Positions 47,543-49,298 of a DNA stretch of 49,298 bases are shown one piece after another. How positions within the stretch are numbered: position 1 is the first letter of the stretch; each line of letters begins with the position of its first letter. Below the pieces are notes generated by a model. The model was not told where the DNA came from. It searched no databases and saw only the letters and a list, made by a program, of their open reading frames with translations. The stretch comes from Nocardiopsis prasina DSM 43845 (GTDB lineage Bacteria; Actinomycetota; Actinomycetes; Streptosporangiales; Streptosporangiaceae), in NCBI RefSeq assembly GCF_000341265.1, contig NZ_ANAE01000087.1:4106-53403 (forward strand), given 5' to 3'. Both the position numbers and the translations under genes were made by a program.

Positions 47543-48505
47543 ATGGCAGCCAAGCCGTTCGCCTCATCCGCCGACACCGAGGTCAAGGAACAGACCCTGG
47601 AGGTCCTGGCCGACGGCGTCTACGCCCTCACCGCCGAGGGGGACCCCAACGTGGGCGCCATCGAGGGCGAGGACTTCGTGGTCGCCTTCGAGGCCCTGGC
47701 CACCCCCACCGCTGCCAAGGAGTGGCTCGCCAAGCTCCGCGAGCACACCGACAAGCCCATCCGCTACCTGGTGCTCTCGCACTACCACGCGGTCCGCGTC
47801 CTGGGCGCCAGCGCCTTCGACGCCACCGTCATCCTCACGCACGAGCTGACCCACGAGCTCATCCGCGAGCGCGGCAAGGAGGACTGGGCCAGCGAGTTCG
47901 GCCGCATGCCGCGCCTGGCCAAGGACGCCGACTCCGTCCCCGGCCTGACCTGGCCCACCCAGACCTTCGCCGACCGCACCACCATCGACCTCGGCGGCGA
48001 TCGCGGCGAACTGGTCCTGGAGTACTTCGGCCGGGGCCACACCGAGGGCGACATCGTCGCCTGGCTGCCCAAGCAGAAGATCCTCTTCGCCGGCGACCTC
48101 GTCGAGGCCCAGGCCGCCCTCTACACCGGCGACGCCTTCCACAGGGACTGGGCCGGAGCCACCCTCGACCGCGTCAAGGCCCTCGGAGCCGAGATGCTCG
48201 TGGGCGGGCGCGGCGCCGTGAGCCGGGGCCGCGAGGAGGTCGACGCCGCCATCGAGCAGACCCGCAACTTCCTCGACGTGATGATCCGCGAGGTCGGCGC
48301 CGTCCACGAGCGCGGCGGCACCCTCAAGGAGGCCTTCACCGCCACCCACGCCGCCCTGGTCGACGACTACGGCCACTGGCCGATCTTCGAGCACTGCCTG
48401 CCCTTCGACGTCTCGCGCCTGTGGGACGAGTTCTCCGGCATCGAGCGCCCCGTCATCTGGACCGCCGAACGGGACCGCGAGGTCTGGGCCCAGCTCCAGG
48501 GCTGA
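47543..48505 (+). CDS. Metallo-beta-lactamase-fold hydrolase with altered HxHxDH motif
   Basis: 320-residue MBL-fold protein. The first metal motif reads LSHYHAVRVLGA: His80 and His82 are kept but the DH of HxHxDH is Val84-Arg85. Later ligands are present: His166 in GRGHTEGDI and Asp185 in FAGDLVE. This could leave one mononuclear metal site. It is followed by a FAD monooxygenase gene 75 bp downstream, as in aromatic-degradation units, and is divergent from MarR. ATG 47543 follows AAGGG. Substrate unknown; a lactone or thioester is possible. Confidence 0.88.
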   Translation: MAAKPFASSADTEVKEQTLEVLADGVYALTAEGDPNVGAIEGEDFVVAFEALATPTAAKEWLAKLREHTDKPIRYLVLSHYHAVRVLGASAFDATVILTHELTHELIRERGKEDWASEFGRMPRLAKDADSVPGLTWPTQTFADRTTIDLGGDRGELVLEYFGRGHTEGDIVAWLPKQKILFAGDLVEAQAALYTGDAFHRDWAGATLDRVKALGAEMLVGGRGAVSRGREEVDAAIEQTRNFLDVMIREVGAVHERGGTLKEAFTATHAALVDDYGHWPIFEHCLPFDVSRLWDEFSGIERPVIWTAERDREVWAQLQG

Positions 48506-48580
48506 CCGGCCCGGGGCCCCACCACCCCGCTCCCACCCACGACCGCGCCCGCACGGGGCGCCCCACGAACGGAGTCCACC

Positions 48581-49298
48581 ATGCGCCCCCCTGCGCCCCG
48601 CACCCCCGCCGACACCGGCACCGACCCCGTCCTGGTGCTCGGCGCGGGACCGGTCGGACAGACCGCGGCCCTGCTGCTGGCCCGCCGTGGGGTCCCCGTG
48701 CTGGTCGTCGACAGCCGACCCGAACGCGACGCCGTCGGCTCCAAGGCCATCTGCCAGCAACGCGACGTCCTCGACGTCTGGGACTGGCTCGGCGGCGGAA
48801 GGATCATCGAGGAGGGGCTGACCTGGGACACGGCCCGCACCTTCTACCGGGACCATGAGCTGTTCAGCGTACGCCTGCCCGACCCCGGCGCCTCGTCCCT
48901 GCCCTCCTTCGTCAACATCTCCCAGTCCCGCACCGAAGAGGTCCTCGACGAACTCCTGGCCGATGCGGGGGTCCTCACCAGCTGGGGCCACGAGGTCACC
49001 GGGATCGAGCAGGACGCCGACGGGGTCACCGTCGAGTGCGCCACCCCGCGGGGCCCGGTGCGCCTGCGCGGAACCCACGCCCTGTCGTGTCTGGGCGCCC
49101 ACGGCGGTGTGGTGCGCCGGGACCTGGGCCTGGACTTCTCCGGCACCAGCTTCGACGACCGCTTCCTCATCTGCGACATCCGCGCCGACCTCGGCGACTG
49201 GGCCCGCGAACGCCGCTTCTACTTCGATCCCGAGTGGAACCCGGGCCGCCAGGTCCTCATCCACCCCTGCCCCGACTCGGTCTTCCGCATCGACTGGC
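48581..49298 (+). CDS. FAD-dependent aromatic monooxygenase (MhpA-like), N-terminal part
   Basis: First 239 codons of a class A flavin monooxygenase truncated by the window end. The FAD site is VLVLGAGPVGQTAALLLARRG; then SRPERDAVGSKAICQQRDVLDVWDWLG, resembling 3-(3-hydroxyphenyl)propionate hydroxylases, and a CLGAHGGVVRRDLGLDFSGTSFDD segment. It would hydroxylate a phenolic ring with NAD(P)H and O2. ATG 48581 follows GGAG. The gene probably belongs with the MBL-fold protein under MarR control, suggesting a phenolic-acid catabolic unit continuing outside the window. Confidence 0.88.
   Translation, partial: MRPPAPRTPADTGTDPVLVLGAGPVGQTAALLLARRGVPVLVVDSRPERDAVGSKAICQQRDVLDVWDWLGGGRIIEEGLTWDTARTFYRDHELFSVRLPDPGASSLPSFVNISQSRTEEVLDELLADAGVLTSWGHEVTGIEQDADGVTVECATPRGPVRLRGTHALSCLGAHGGVVRRDLGLDFSGTSFDDRFLICDIRADLGDWARERRFYFDPEWNPGRQVLIHPCPDSVFRIDW

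Noticed and set aside
1..49298. tRNA/rRNA genes, CRISPR arrays, insertion sequences, prophage
   Set aside because: No repeat-spacer pattern, transposase, integrase, attachment site or tRNA-like structure was found by reading.

Overview
The window is GC-rich DNA (about 70% by eye, G/C strongly preferred at third codon positions) with many GTG starts and 4-bp ATGA/GTGA gene overlaps. The gene content fits a filamentous actinomycete. It includes a mycothiol-dependent (maleylpyruvate isomerase-type) enzyme, a DUF574-type methyltransferase, two Eis-type acetyltransferases, a deazaflavin (Ddn-type) reductase, a DtxR/IdeR-type iron box and a DyP/Sco/PCuAC copper cluster. A Nocardiopsis-like member of the Streptosporangiales is my best guess, but this is inference. 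I see no tRNA, rRNA, CRISPR array, insertion sequence or integrase, so it reads as ordinary chromosome.

Layout. 1-4.0 kb: a partial drug-type MFS exporter, an SDR and a TetR regulator face an alpha/beta hydrolase across a mirrored pair of operators, followed by a mycothiol-dependent enzyme. 4.2-7.9 kb: an aminobutyraldehyde-type dehydrogenase, a TetR regulator and a putrescine-oxidase-like flavoenzyme. The two enzymes carry near-identical 17-bp operators at the same place relative to their -10 boxes, which suggests one small amine-catabolism regulon. 7.9-15.4 kb: a C45 acyltransferase/peptidase heads a complete Opp/Dpp peptide importer operon, divergent from an RpiR regulator. 15.5-24.6 kb: a chain of overlapping genes encodes GTP cyclohydrolase II, a CDP-alcohol phosphatidyltransferase, a dehydrogenase, a PTPS/QueD-like protein and a GT4 glycosyltransferase. 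After an interruption by an MFS pump and a DUF574 methyltransferase come a class I methyltransferase and a flippase-like membrane protein, with a creatininase-family amidohydrolase converging on the end.

24.7-28.3 kb: poorly characterised genes (a permuted papain-like protein, a small anchored protein, an NAD-dependent epimerase-like protein, a 456-residue unknown). 28.4-32.2 kb: a copper/heme-peroxidase cluster of an ECF sigma factor, Sco, Tat-exported DyP peroxidase and PCuAC-type chaperone. 32.2-40.8 kb: small housekeeping and accessory units (ArsR/VOC, PlsC, a PLP dehydratase facing a LysR regulator, VOC, a TRIC-type channel, a flavin disulfide-type reductase, a siderophore-interacting protein under an iron box, an N-acetylglucosamine-kinase-like ATPase). 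40.9-44.1 kb: two Eis paralogues flank a gene for a 49-residue exported peptide. 44.2-49.3 kb: a Ddn-like reductase, a class V aminotransferase-fold protein, an APH-type kinase, and a MarR regulator facing a metallo-beta-lactamase-fold protein and a truncated FAD monooxygenase.

The best candidate for an undescribed system is the 15.5-24.6 kb pathway. Its GTP cyclohydrolase II has Gln in place of the conserved active-site Tyr. Its PTPS homologue lacks the catalytic Cys and one zinc His. The creatininase family next to it includes the archaeal enzyme that deformylates the formamidopyrimidine such a cyclohydrolase could release. The lipid and sugar transferases and the flippase-like protein suggest that the product ends up membrane-linked.
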